This document shows, piece by piece, positions 24,143 through 32,910 of a stretch of 64,000 bases of DNA. Every line of letters starts with the position of its first letter. Positions within the stretch are counted from its first letter, which is position 1. The translations under genes were made by a program, and so were the position numbers. The notes under the pieces were generated by a model. That model saw nothing but the letters and a program-made list of their open reading frames with translations. It was not told the DNA's origin and did not search any database. Source of the DNA: Sulfurimicrobium sp963779055 (GTDB lineage: Bacteria; Pseudomonadota; Gammaproteobacteria; Burkholderiales; Sulfuricellaceae); NCBI GenBank assembly GCA_963779055.1, contig CAVZWN010000001.1, forward strand, positions 620,001-684,000, written 5' to 3'.

Positions 24143-25984
24143 ATGGTGGAACACACACTGATCAGCCTGAGTGCGGTGGTCGTACTCGGCATCACAGCAC
24201 AATGGCTGGGCTGGCGCATGCGCATGCCCTCGATTCTGCTGCTGCTGATCTTCGGCATTCTCGCCGGGCCAGTGCTCGGCTGGATCAGGCCCGACGAGAT
24301 GATGGGACCGCTGCTTTACCCGGTGGTATCGCTGGCGGTAGCGGTGATCCTGTTCGAGGGCGGCCTGACGCTCTCGCTCAAGGAGTTCCGCGCCATCGGC
24401 GGCGTCGTGCTGCGGCTGGTAACACTGGGCATGCTGGCCGCATGGCTGATTATTTCCCTCGCGGCGCACTGGGTGCTCGGCCTGCCGTGGCAACTGGCGA
24501 CGCTGCTGGGCGCCGTGCTGGTGGTCACCGGGCCGACCGTGATTGCGCCCATGCTCCGGCATGTGCGCCCTACGGGCCAGAGCGGGCCGATTCTCAAGTG
24601 GGAAGGGATCGTTATCGACCCCATCGGCGCCATGCTCGCGGTGCTGGTCTTTCAGGCCATCGTGCTTTTCGAAACCGAAGCCGAGCCCGTTGCGGCGGTC
24701 GCCCTCAGCCTGCTCAAAACCATTGCCGTCGGCACCGGCACGGGGCTGATCGGCGCACTGGGGATGGTGCTGCTGCTACGGCGCGAATGGGTCCCGGATT
24801 TCCTGCAGAATCCGGTGGCGCTGATGTTCGTGGTCGCTGTCTTTACCGGGGCCAACCTGCTCCAGACGGAAGCCGGTCTGCTGGCAGTGACGATCATGGG
24901 CTTCACCATGGCCAACCAGCGCAAGGTGTCGATTCAGCACATCGCCGAATTCAAGGAAAACCTGGGGGTGATGCTGATCGCCTTCATTTTCATCCTGCTG
25001 GCGGCGCACCTCAAACCCTCCGATCTCGACCATGTCGGATTTTCCAGCTTCCTGTTCCTGGCCATACTGATTTTTGTCGCCCGGCCGGCATCCGTCTTTT
25101 TCTCGACTATAGGCACCCGTTTAAGCCTCAAGGACAAAATTTTTCTTTCCTGGATGGCGCCGCGCGGCATCGTGGCCGCTGCGGTGGCTTCCATTTTCGC
25201 CTTGCGCCTGGACGAGGTGGGCTTGCCCGGTGCGGATGTGCTGGTTTCCATCACCTTTTTTGTCATCATCGGAACAGTGACGGTCTACGGCCTGACGGCA
25301 GGGCTGGTTGCCGGACGCATGGGGCTGGCACAGGCCAACCCTGAAGGCGTGATTTTCCTCGGTGCGCGTTTCTGGGCGCGGAACGTCGCCAAATCATTGC
25401 AGAACGAGGGTTTCCCGGTAATGCTGGTGGACAACGATCTGCATAACGTCCTTGCAGCTCGGATGGAAAACTTACCCGTGTTCTACGCCAGCATATTTGC
25501 CGAGAACGTGCTTGATCAGGTGGAAATCGGCGGCATCGGGAAACTGCTGGCTCTGACCAGTAACGATGACGCAAATTCTCTTGCTGCCATGCATTTTGCA
25601 AGGGTTTTCGAGCGTTCGCAGATTTTTCAGCTCGCTCCGGAAGAAGGAAAACTGCCTGCCGAAGTCTCTCGCCACCTGCGCGGGCGAACCATGTTCGGGG
25701 AAGGAATTACCCACGCCGAACTGACGCAGCGCTTCCTGAGTAACTGGGTAATCAAGAAAACCCGGCTTTCCAGGGATTTCGATTTCGAGGCATTGAAGAA
25801 CCATTATCACGGGAATGTGCTGCCGCTTTTCCTGATCAGCGAATCCGGCCGCCTGCGGGTTTTTTCTGCTGACGCGCAATTGTCTCCGCAAGCGGGCGAT
25901 ATTCTGCTCAGCCTGGTGCAGCCGAAAACAGCAGACACCCCCGCAGAGGATGCGCCCGTGGACACCAGCGCACTAACTGCTTAA
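24143..25984 (+). CDS. CPA-type Na+(K+)/H+ antiporter with C-terminal TrkA-N-like domain
   Basis: 613 residues. About 12 membrane helices (to ~405) include the ion-binding region GPTVIAPMLRHVRPTG and the conserved WEGIVIDPIGAMLAVL segment (Asp in helix 5). The C-terminal part (about 415-600) has a Rossmann-like region VMLVDNDLHNV and IGKLLALTSNDDANSLAAM, as in RCK/TrkA-N domains that sense NAD(H) or nucleotides. It belongs to the CPA1 NhaP/YjcE-like group. Role: pH and cation homeostasis; ion selectivity cannot be read from sequence. Confidence 0.87.
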   Translation: MVEHTLISLSAVVVLGITAQWLGWRMRMPSILLLLIFGILAGPVLGWIRPDEMMGPLLYPVVSLAVAVILFEGGLTLSLKEFRAIGGVVLRLVTLGMLAAWLIISLAAHWVLGLPWQLATLLGAVLVVTGPTVIAPMLRHVRPTGQSGPILKWEGIVIDPIGAMLAVLVFQAIVLFETEAEPVAAVALSLLKTIAVGTGTGLIGALGMVLLLRREWVPDFLQNPVALMFVVAVFTGANLLQTEAGLLAVTIMGFTMANQRKVSIQHIAEFKENLGVMLIAFIFILLAAHLKPSDLDHVGFSSFLFLAILIFVARPASVFFSTIGTRLSLKDKIFLSWMAPRGIVAAAVASIFALRLDEVGLPGADVLVSITFFVIIGTVTVYGLTAGLVAGRMGLAQANPEGVIFLGARFWARNVAKSLQNEGFPVMLVDNDLHNVLAARMENLPVFYASIFAENVLDQVEIGGIGKLLALTSNDDANSLAAMHFARVFERSQIFQLAPEEGKLPAEVSRHLRGRTMFGEGITHAELTQRFLSNWVIKKTRLSRDFDFEALKNHYHGNVLPLFLISESGRLRVFSADAQLSPQAGDILLSLVQPKTADTPAEDAPVDTSALTA

Positions 25985-25994
25985 AATCCCTACC

Positions 25995-26882
25995 ATGCCT
26001 GATTTTTCTCCAGAGACAGATTCATTCATTGTCGAATTCGATGCCGCAATCGAAGCCCATATGGAATGGACACGACGAATACTGCGCTGCGCGGTACTGC
26101 ATACCTCGCCCGGAGAAGACGTGCTGGCGCCCATGGCGCATACCTTGTGCCGATTCGGGCGCTGGTTCACATTAAATAAAGCCCATTTCGAAGCCATCGA
26201 TGCAGATTCGGTGCAACACGTTAACACCGTACATAAAGCCATGCACGACTCCATCCGGGCCATCTGTGCCGATGTCATGACCGGCAGGCCTGGACAAAAC
26301 ATTGACCTGGAAACGTTTGAGCGCTCGCAATCCGAACTGCTCACTCTGCTCGCCCGATTGAAAACACAGACCCTTTCCAATGCCGTGCGGCACGACCCGC
26401 TGACGGGCCTGCCCCTCCGCTATGGAATCGAAAGCGACTTCACTCTGTGCCAGAACGATGCCAGACGCAACCGTACGCTACTGTATGTCGCGATGATCGA
26501 TATTGATCATTTCAAGCGCATCAACGACACCTACGGTCATCCGGAAGGCGATATGGTGTTGCGTCACCTGGCGAACACATTGAAACGGGCCTTGCGCAGC
26601 AATGACCCCCTCTACCGTTTTGGCGGAGAGGAGTTTCTGTGGCTGATGCGCTGCGAATCGGCGGAAGAGGCCGAGCAATCAGCGCGCCGGATTGTAGCCC
26701 AGATTGGCACGACGCCTGTGCCTATCAGCAATGGCGAACAAATAACATTGACGGCCACCCTCGGCCTGGCGCAGGTAGGTGAGCAGGAAGACATCGCCAG
26801 TGCCATCAAACGTGCTGACCTGGCGCTCTATGAAGGCAAAAATACCGGGCGCAACCGCTACGTCATCGCCGACCCGGTATAA
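25995..26882 (+). CDS. dgcZ: DgcZ-like diguanylate cyclase with zinc-binding CZB domain
   Basis: Makes c-di-GMP from two GTP. The N-terminal four-helix CZB domain (1-~130) has the 3His-1Cys zinc set at H22, C52, H80 and H84, almost the same positions as in E. coli DgcZ, where zinc inhibits the enzyme. The GGDEF domain (~140-295) has an intact active site FGGEEF and an inhibitory site RSND (RxxD) five residues upstream. No membrane helix. It starts 10 bp behind the antiporter gene. In this window its product could feed the LapD receptor. Confidence 0.9.
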   Translation: MPDFSPETDSFIVEFDAAIEAHMEWTRRILRCAVLHTSPGEDVLAPMAHTLCRFGRWFTLNKAHFEAIDADSVQHVNTVHKAMHDSIRAICADVMTGRPGQNIDLETFERSQSELLTLLARLKTQTLSNAVRHDPLTGLPLRYGIESDFTLCQNDARRNRTLLYVAMIDIDHFKRINDTYGHPEGDMVLRHLANTLKRALRSNDPLYRFGGEEFLWLMRCESAEEAEQSARRIVAQIGTTPVPISNGEQITLTATLGLAQVGEQEDIASAIKRADLALYEGKNTGRNRYVIADPV

Positions 26883-26888
26883 GCATAA

Positions 26889-29376
26889 CTATCCAAGCCT
26901 GCCCAGGGTTTGCAACGGTGGTTGACGCAGTACGCCGCGTATCCCGAGCCAGCCCGCCAGCGTCACACCCAGTACTCCTGTAGCCAGGGCAACCACCCAT
27001 AACCATGGACTGAACTGGTAAGGCAAGTGAAACACCCGCGTTGCCAGTGCATACCCCAGGCCAGTCGCCGCAAGGGCGGACACGGCTCCGGCCAGAAACC
27101 CGATCAGGATGAACTCTGCCAGCTGACTCAGCAGCAACTGTCTGCTGCTCGCGCCCAGCGTACGCATGATCGCAGCCTCGACCATGCGCTCTTCGCGGGT
27201 GGCTGCAATCGCTGCATACAGGGCCATCAGGCCGGCTGCCAGGGTGAACAGGAACACGAATTCAACGGTTGAGGCAATGCGCTCCATCATGGCCCGCACC
27301 TGAGCCATGAGGGCGGCCACGTCGATCACGGTCAGATTGGGGAAAGCCCTGACCATATCGCTGAGCAGGGGCTCTGCACCAGCAGGAAGATAAAAGGCCG
27401 TGATGTAGCTGGCCGGATAAGCTTCCAGCAAGGCCGGTGTGCCGATAACGAAGAAATTGACGCGGAAGGAATCCCACTCGACCTTGCGCAGACTGGTGAC
27501 GGTGGCGCTGAAGTTTTGCCCGGCCACCTGATAAGTCAGTTTGTCGCCGAGCTTGATTCCCAGATTTTTGGCGATACCCTCTTCCACCGACCACTGGGCC
27601 GGGCCGGTGTGACTTTTTCCCCACCAGCGGCCGGAAACGATCTGGTTATCCCCCTGCAAAGCCTCGGCCCAGGACAGGTTGAATTCCCGCTCCACCAGGC
27701 GCTTAGTCCGGTCTTCCGTGTAATCTGCAGCGGATACCTCCCGGCCATTGATGGCCAGCAGCCGCCCGCGCACCATGGGAAACAGCTCGGTGGAAGCCAT
27801 GCCATGGCTGGTGAGGAAACCCTGCAGCGCAGACACCTGATCCGGCTGGATGTTGATGACAAAACGGTTGGGCGCGTGCTGAGGCAAAGTGCTTTGCCAG
27901 CTGTGCAGCAAATCACCGCGCACCAGGGTCAGGAGCAGCAGCGCAGTCAACCCCAGCCCCAGCGCCACCACCTGGCTGGCGCTGGCATGCCGCCGCCGCA
28001 TCAGGCTCGCCAGGCCATAGCGCCACGTCACGCCCACGCCGCGCCGTAGCGGTGCCAGCAGGCGGATCAGCGCATGCGTCAGCAACCATGCCACCACCAC
28101 GACCATTGCCAGCCCGGCAAGCACATACAGTCCCAGCCTGATTTCACCCGCCTGCCACAGCAGCAAGGCCAGCAGCACCGCCACACCGATGCCAAACGCT
28201 GCGAGATTAAGGCGCTGCGGGCCGCCCAGTTCGCGCCGCAGCACCCACAAGGGCGGGACACGCTTCAATCGCTGCAAAAATGGCAAAGCAAATCCCAGCA
28301 GCGTGGCCATTCCGGTCAGGAGGCCATACACCAGAGGCGTCCATGAAGGCGCGGGCAAGCCGTTAGCGATCAGCCCGCCCAGCTGCCGCGCCAGCACCCA
28401 TTGCGCGCCATAGCCGAGCAGGCAGCCGGCCAGGCTGGCCAGCATTCCCAGCCACAGGAACTGGTAAAGATATAAACGGAAATACCTGCCCCTGGCTTGC
28501 CCCGGTGCAGCGCATCACGGCACAGCCATCAAGATGGCGTTCGAGGAAGCGCCGTGCCGAAAGAACGATCGCCACCGCCGCCAGAATCAGGCTGGTAAGC
28601 GCGGCCAGGTTGAGAAACTTGCCGCCCCGCTCGAGCGCCGAGCGGATCTCCGGACGGCCATCGCTGACGCCTTCGAGCTTTTCGCCACGCGTCAGGCGCG
28701 GCTCTGCCCAGGCACGATAAGCGGCAATCTCGCGAGGCGGCCCGGCCAGCAGGGTGCGGTAGCTGATACGGCTGCCGGGCTGGATCAGCGCGGTGGCTTT
28801 CAGATCCACTGCATTCATCATCAAGCGTGGTGCAATGCTGAACATCCCGCCGCCACGATCCGGCTCGAAGCTTAGAACAGCAGCCACCTTGAAGCGTGAA
28901 GAACCAAGTTCCAGCGAATCGCCGACCGCCAGCTGCAATTGCGCCAGCAATCGATCATCGAGCCATGCCGTACCCGGCTCAGGAATCCCAGCTACGACTT
29001 GTTCGCCCTGCCCGGACTGGAGTCGCAACTTGCCGCGCAGCGGGTAACCGGGTGCGACGGCCTTGATTTCTGCCAGCTGATTCCCCGTAGTACTGAGCAC
29101 CATGCTCGGGAACACAAGGGTGCGAACCGGCGTCAACCCGCGCCGCTGCGCTTCTGCAAGAAATTCCTTGTTCACCTCATGATCTGCTGTTAGCACCAGA
29201 TCCGCCGCCAGCAACTGGCTGGCTTCGGTCGTCAGCGCCTGATTGACGCGGTCGGTGAAAAAACCCACTGAAGTTACGCCACCCACCGCAATGAGCAACG
29301 CGAAGCTCAGGGCACGCAACTCCCCTGCCCGCCATTCGCGCAGCAGCATGCGCCAGGACAAACGCAGCAGATTCAT
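26889..29376 (-). pseudogene. ybbP: ybbP-like ABC transporter permease, interrupted by a single frameshift
   Basis: Large FtsX/MacB-type permease that pairs with YbbA. The N-terminal part (start ATG 29376, MNLLRLSWRMLLREW, with GGAG upstream) reads to MRCTGASQGQV and then loses the frame. The second part resumes as RLYLYQFLWLGMLASLAG in another frame and continues to 26889. The join lies at about 28475-28485, where one extra base in a TTTCC/GGAAA run explains the break. Without it the product would be about 830 residues, the normal YbbP length, with two four-helix FtsX units. No other damage is visible, so a sequencing error or very recent mutation is likely. Confidence 0.85.
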
Positions 29377-29380
29377 AACT

Positions 29381-30067
29381 TCACTCCGCCACCAGATGGC
29401 CATCCACCAGCCGCAGCCTGCGGCCGCAGCGCGCTGCCAGTTCGGCATCATGCGTCACCAGTATCAGGGTCGTACCCTGTTCGCGGTTCAATTCGAACAG
29501 CAGATCGATGATCCGCCCTCCGGTGGCGCTATCGAGATTGCCGGTGGGCTCGTCAGCGAGCAACAGCTTCGGCTGGGTCACGAAAGCGCGCGCAATGGCC
29601 ACTCGCTGCTGCTCGCCACCGGAAAGATGTTTCGGGTAATGATGCAGGCGTTCACTCAATCCCACTCTTTGCAGGACAGAGAGGGCCATTTCCCGCGCCG
29701 AAGCCGTACCGGCCAGCTCCAGCGGCAGCATGACATTCTCGATTGCAGTCAGTGCCGGCAGCAACTGGAAGGACTGGAACACAAAGCCGATCAGGCGCCC
29801 GCGCAGGGCCGCACGGCCATCCTCGTCGAGCGCGAACAGATTCTCCCCGTTGATATGCACCTCGCCGCTGGTAGGCAGATCCAACCCAGCCAGCAGGCCA
29901 AGCAGGGTGGACTTGCCCGAACCCGATGCACCGAGAATCGCGACCGACTCGCCGCTGGCAATTTCCAGATCGAGATGGTGCAATATGGTCAACACGCCAT
30001 CGCTGACCGGCACTTGCCGGGACAGGCTGCTGGCCTGCACAATGAAAGAAGGATAAGGAGAGTTCAT
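29381..30067 (-). CDS. ybbA: YbbA-like ABC transporter ATP-binding protein
   Basis: 228 residues, ATPase of the LolD/MacB group that works with YbbP. Walker A GASGSGKST, Q-loop FVFQSFQLLP, signature LSGGEQQRVAIARA, Walker B LLLADEPTGNLDS, H-loop LVTHD are all intact. Start ATG at 30067 shares the four bases CATG with the divergent tesA start. No Shine-Dalgarno is seen upstream, so it may be leaderless. It ends 4 bp before the ybbP start. The tesA-ybbA-ybbP arrangement is the same as in E. coli. Possible role: export or extraction of lipids or hydrophobic compounds (not proven). Confidence 0.9.
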   Translation of the reverse strand: MNSPYPSFIVQASSLSRQVPVSDGVLTILHHLDLEIASGESVAILGASGSGKSTLLGLLAGLDLPTSGEVHINGENLFALDEDGRAALRGRLIGFVFQSFQLLPALTAIENVMLPLELAGTASAREMALSVLQRVGLSERLHHYPKHLSGGEQQRVAIARAFVTQPKLLLADEPTGNLDSATGGRIIDLLFELNREQGTTLILVTHDAELAARCGRRLRLVDGHLVAE

Positions 30068-30668
30068 GCTGATTCGCTGGTTATTGTGGGTACTGCTGTT
30101 AATCGCTCCGGCGGCCTGGGCCGGGCAGACCATCCTGGTCTTCGGCGACAGCCTGTCCGCCAATTACGGCATTGCGGCCGAAGCGGGCTGGGTGAGTTTA
30201 CTGCAACAGCGCCTCGACCGTAAGCCGCATCACTACCGCGTCGTCAATGCCAGCATCAGCGGCGAAACCACCGCAGGTGGCGCTTCCCGCATCCGCGCCG
30301 CACTCGATACACACCAGCCGGAGATCGTCATCATCGAGCTGGGCGCCAACGACGGACTGCGCGGCCTCTCCCTCGGTGCCACCCGGAAAAATCTGGACAA
30401 CATCATGAGCGCCTGCCGCAGCCACAAGGCGCGCATCCTGCTCGTCGGCATGCGCCTGCCGCCCAATTACGGCGCCGCCTATACTGAAACTTTTGCTGGC
30501 ATCTTCCCGGCGCTGGCGAAAAAACACCGCACCGCCCTGCTGCCCTTCCTTCTGGATGGGATTGCCGACCGGCGTGAATGGTTCCAGGCCGATAATCTTC
30601 ATCCCACGGCAGCGGCACAGCCAGCCATCATGGAAAACGTATGGCTCAAATTGAAGCCGCTCCTGTAA
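30066..30668 (+). CDS. tesA: TesA, periplasmic GDSL lysophospholipase/thioesterase/arylesterase
   Basis: 200 residues with a signal peptide (LLLIAPAAWAGQ). SGNH hydrolase motifs: block I FGDSLSANYG (Ser nucleophile), block II Gly near ISGETTAGG, block III GANDGLRG (Asn), block V DNLHPTAAAQ (Asp and His). It cleaves acyl thioesters, esters and lysophospholipids in the periplasm. GGAGAG stands 5 nt before the ATG and lies inside the opposite ybbA gene. Its 3' end overlaps the arginase start. Confidence 0.93.
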   Translation: MLIRWLLWVLLLIAPAAWAGQTILVFGDSLSANYGIAAEAGWVSLLQQRLDRKPHHYRVVNASISGETTAGGASRIRAALDTHQPEIVIIELGANDGLRGLSLGATRKNLDNIMSACRSHKARILLVGMRLPPNYGAAYTETFAGIFPALAKKHRTALLPFLLDGIADRREWFQADNLHPTAAAQPAIMENVWLKLKPLL

Positions 30669-31549
30669 AAATGCGCCCCATCGAGATTATCGGGGTCGCA
30701 TCCGGCATCGGTGCGCGCGATCCGGGCTGCGCCGCGGGGCCGGATGGTATCGAACAATCCGGCCTCGTACCCGGCCTGCAACAGCAGGCATGTGATATTG
30801 CCTGGCACACCACCCTGCGCCCGGACGCTGCACTTCCTCCGCTCGCCAGCATCCAGGCACTGTGCGCCACGCTGGCTCAGGAAGTCAGTTCATCGATCAA
30901 CAGAAGCAAGCTGCCCCTCGTCATCGGCGGCGATCATTCCTGCGCCATCGGCACCTGGAGCGGGGCTGCGCTGGCACTCAGGAAACAGGGTCCCCTCGGC
31001 CTCATCTGGATCGATGCCCATATGGACAGCCATACCCCAGAAACGACCCCCAGCGGCGCGATCCATGGCATGCCACTGGCTGCGCTGCTGGGGCATGGCG
31101 CACCGGAGCTGGTCAATATTGCAGATTTCAGGCCTAAAATACTGCCCGCCCATCTTTGTCTGATTGGCGTGCGCAGTTTTGAGCCGGGTGAAGCAGATCT
31201 GCTCCATCAATTGGGCGTGCGGGTATTTTTCATGACCGAAGTGAAGCAGCGCGGCATCGCCGCCGTCATGGCGGAAGCGCTCGCCATTGTTCAGAATGGA
31301 ACAGCGGGTTTCGGCATCAGCATCGATCTCGACGCATTCAATCCTAAAGAAAGCCCAGGCGTGGGTACGCCGGTCAGGCACGGGATGCATCATCTCGAAC
31401 TGGATCAGACACTGCTGGGTATTCTGCACCACCCCCGGCTCATGGCGCTGGAACTGGCTGAATACAACCCGCACCGCGACCGGAACCGTCGCAGCCTCAA
31501 GCTGGCAGCAGATTTGCTCAGCGCATTCTGCCATCAGATCAAAATTTAA
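30641..31549 (+). CDS. rocF: Arginase
   Basis: Hydrolyses L-arginine to ornithine and urea with a binuclear Mn centre. The 302 residues show the metal ligands in GGDHS, DAHMDSHT (DAHxD) and SIDLDAFNP (DxD). Start ATG 30641 has GGAAA upstream and overlaps tesA by 28 bp; a second ATG at 30671, just after the tesA stop, would remove 10 residues and cannot be excluded. Stop codon overlaps that of convergent msrA (TTAA). Arginine is one of the two cyanophycin building blocks, so this enzyme may use arginine released from that reserve. Confidence 0.92.
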   Translation: MAQIEAAPVKMRPIEIIGVASGIGARDPGCAAGPDGIEQSGLVPGLQQQACDIAWHTTLRPDAALPPLASIQALCATLAQEVSSSINRSKLPLVIGGDHSCAIGTWSGAALALRKQGPLGLIWIDAHMDSHTPETTPSGAIHGMPLAALLGHGAPELVNIADFRPKILPAHLCLIGVRSFEPGEADLLHQLGVRVFFMTEVKQRGIAAVMAEALAIVQNGTAGFGISIDLDAFNPKESPGVGTPVRHGMHHLELDQTLLGILHHPRLMALELAEYNPHRDRNRRSLKLAADLLSAFCHQIKI

Positions 31550-32091
31550 CGCTGCTTCAGCTTTCCTGAGAACCTGGCCCGCAATTTTGCCACCTTCGGT
31601 GCAACGACCACCTGACAATAGGGCTGCTGCGGATTCCGCATGAAATAATCCCGGTGGTAATCTTCCGCCGGATAAAAAACCGGCGCGGGCAGCACTTCAG
31701 TCACGATAGGCTGATCCCATATCCCCTCCCGGGAAAGCGCGGCGATCATTTCCTCTGCCGCAGCTTTCTGTTCCGCTGAATGGGTGAAAATCACCGAACG
31801 GTACTGCGTTCCGGCATCGTTTCCCTGGCGGTTCAAGGTGGTGGGATCATGAATGGCAAAAAAAGCTGTCAGCAATTCCTGATAGCTGATGAGCAACGGG
31901 TCAAAGCTCACCTGCACCACTTCGGCGTGCCCTGTATCGCCATTGCAAACTGCCTCATAGGCCGGATTTTCCACCTTCCCGCCACTGTAGCCAGATACCA
32001 CGCTGGCCACGCCTTCAAGTTCGTTGAACGCTGCTTCCAGGCACCAGAAACAGCCGCCACCCAAAGTGGCAATTTCCGTTTTAAGACGCAT
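31546..32091 (-). CDS. msrA: Peptide methionine sulfoxide reductase MsrA
   Basis: Reduces methionine-S-sulfoxide in proteins or free form. 181 residues with the catalytic motif GCFWCLEAAF, GYSGG, GHAEVVQV and the substrate-site YHRDYF. No signal peptide, so cytosolic. It converges on arginase with overlapping stop codons (4 bp), so no separate terminator fits between them. Confidence 0.95.
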   Translation of the reverse strand: MRLKTEIATLGGGCFWCLEAAFNELEGVASVVSGYSGGKVENPAYEAVCNGDTGHAEVVQVSFDPLLISYQELLTAFFAIHDPTTLNRQGNDAGTQYRSVIFTHSAEQKAAAEEMIAALSREGIWDQPIVTEVLPAPVFYPAEDYHRDYFMRNPQQPYCQVVVAPKVAKLRARFSGKLKQR

Positions 32092-32214
32092 GTATTTCTC
32101 TCACCTTTTTGGTCATGCAAAGAACACATTCCATTGTTTAATAGGCTTACAAAACTCGCCAACCCATAAATATTTTTTGTTGGTACGTTAATAATATTCG
32201 GATATGCTTATATA

Positions 32215-32270
32215 CAAGGATTGCATAGTTTAAACCTTTTCTAAAATGCATATTAAACCTGTAATCCTTG
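32215..32270. promoter_or_regulatory. Direct and inverted repeats upstream of the sulfur/cytochrome island
   Basis: Two copies of a direct repeat, TGCATAGTTTAAACC (32222-32236) and TGCATATTAAACC (32247-32259), lie 25 bp apart start to start, and the pair is enclosed by inverted repeats CAAGGATT (32215-32222) and AATCCTTG (32263-32270). The AT-rich setting 50-100 bp before the DUF302 gene is where an operator would be expected. No known regulator motif was recognised. Confidence 0.4.
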
Positions 32271-32316
32271 AATTTAAAATAGAAATCTAAAGATCAACTG
32301 CACTGGGGGATTCAAA

Positions 32317-32868
32317 ATGTTAAAAATTCTGAGTGGCTTCGTACTGGGCCTGATATTTGTCGCCTTTCTAGGCTATAACATGGCTCCAGGCCTGATGTTT
32401 CATGAGCGCGTAAGTCCCTATGGACTTGAAGAAACCGTCGCACGCATCCAGCAGAATATTGAAGAAACCGGCAATGGCTGGTCGCTGTCCGGCCTGCGCA
32501 ATCCGGCCAAAGCAGTCCAGAATGACGGCAGCAATACCCTCCCCGTTCTGATGATCGAAGCCTGCAGCACCAAGTATTCCGCCCCGATCCTGAAAGACGA
32601 TTCAGTACGTTATCTCTCCATCCTGATGCCCTGCAAGATTTCCATTTATCAGAAAAATGATGGCAAGACCTATATCGGCAACATGAATGCCGGCCTGATG
32701 GGCAGGATGTTCGGGCCAATGGTGGGTGAAGTCATGGGCCATGTTGCAGCAGATCAGGCCAAATTCCTGGAATTCGACCCTAGCAAACCCGCACCACAGA
32801 TGAAGGTGGGTACACCGGGTGCTGGTGGCGGTGCTGGTGGCGGTGCTGGTGGCGGTGGCGGCTGCTAA
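32317..32868 (+). CDS. DUF302 family membrane-anchored protein with Gly-Ala tail
   Basis: 183 residues. N-terminal membrane segment (about 4-22) followed by a DUF302 domain (about 35-150) with the motifs SPYGLEETVARIQQNIEETG, MIEACSTKYS and MPCKISIYQ. The tail (from about 165) is a nearly pure Gly/Ala stretch (AGGGAGGGAGGGGGC) ending in a terminal Cys. DUF302 proteins often accompany sulfur-oxidation and cytochrome genes; function unknown. GGGGGA lies upstream of the ATG. It is the first gene of the island, 42 bp before the first octahaem cytochrome. Confidence 0.82.
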   Translation: MLKILSGFVLGLIFVAFLGYNMAPGLMFHERVSPYGLEETVARIQQNIEETGNGWSLSGLRNPAKAVQNDGSNTLPVLMIEACSTKYSAPILKDDSVRYLSILMPCKISIYQKNDGKTYIGNMNAGLMGRMFGPMVGEVMGHVAADQAKFLEFDPSKPAPQMKVGTPGAGGGAGGGAGGGGGC

Positions 32869-32910
32869 GCGCCCCACGCATCCATCTCGAATCAGAATTC
32901 AGGAGGAATC

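Noticed and set aside
24202..25344. 380-codon alternative frame within the antiporter gene
   Set aside because: Arg/Gly/Ala-rich out-of-frame translation; the antiporter frame has the conserved membrane helices.
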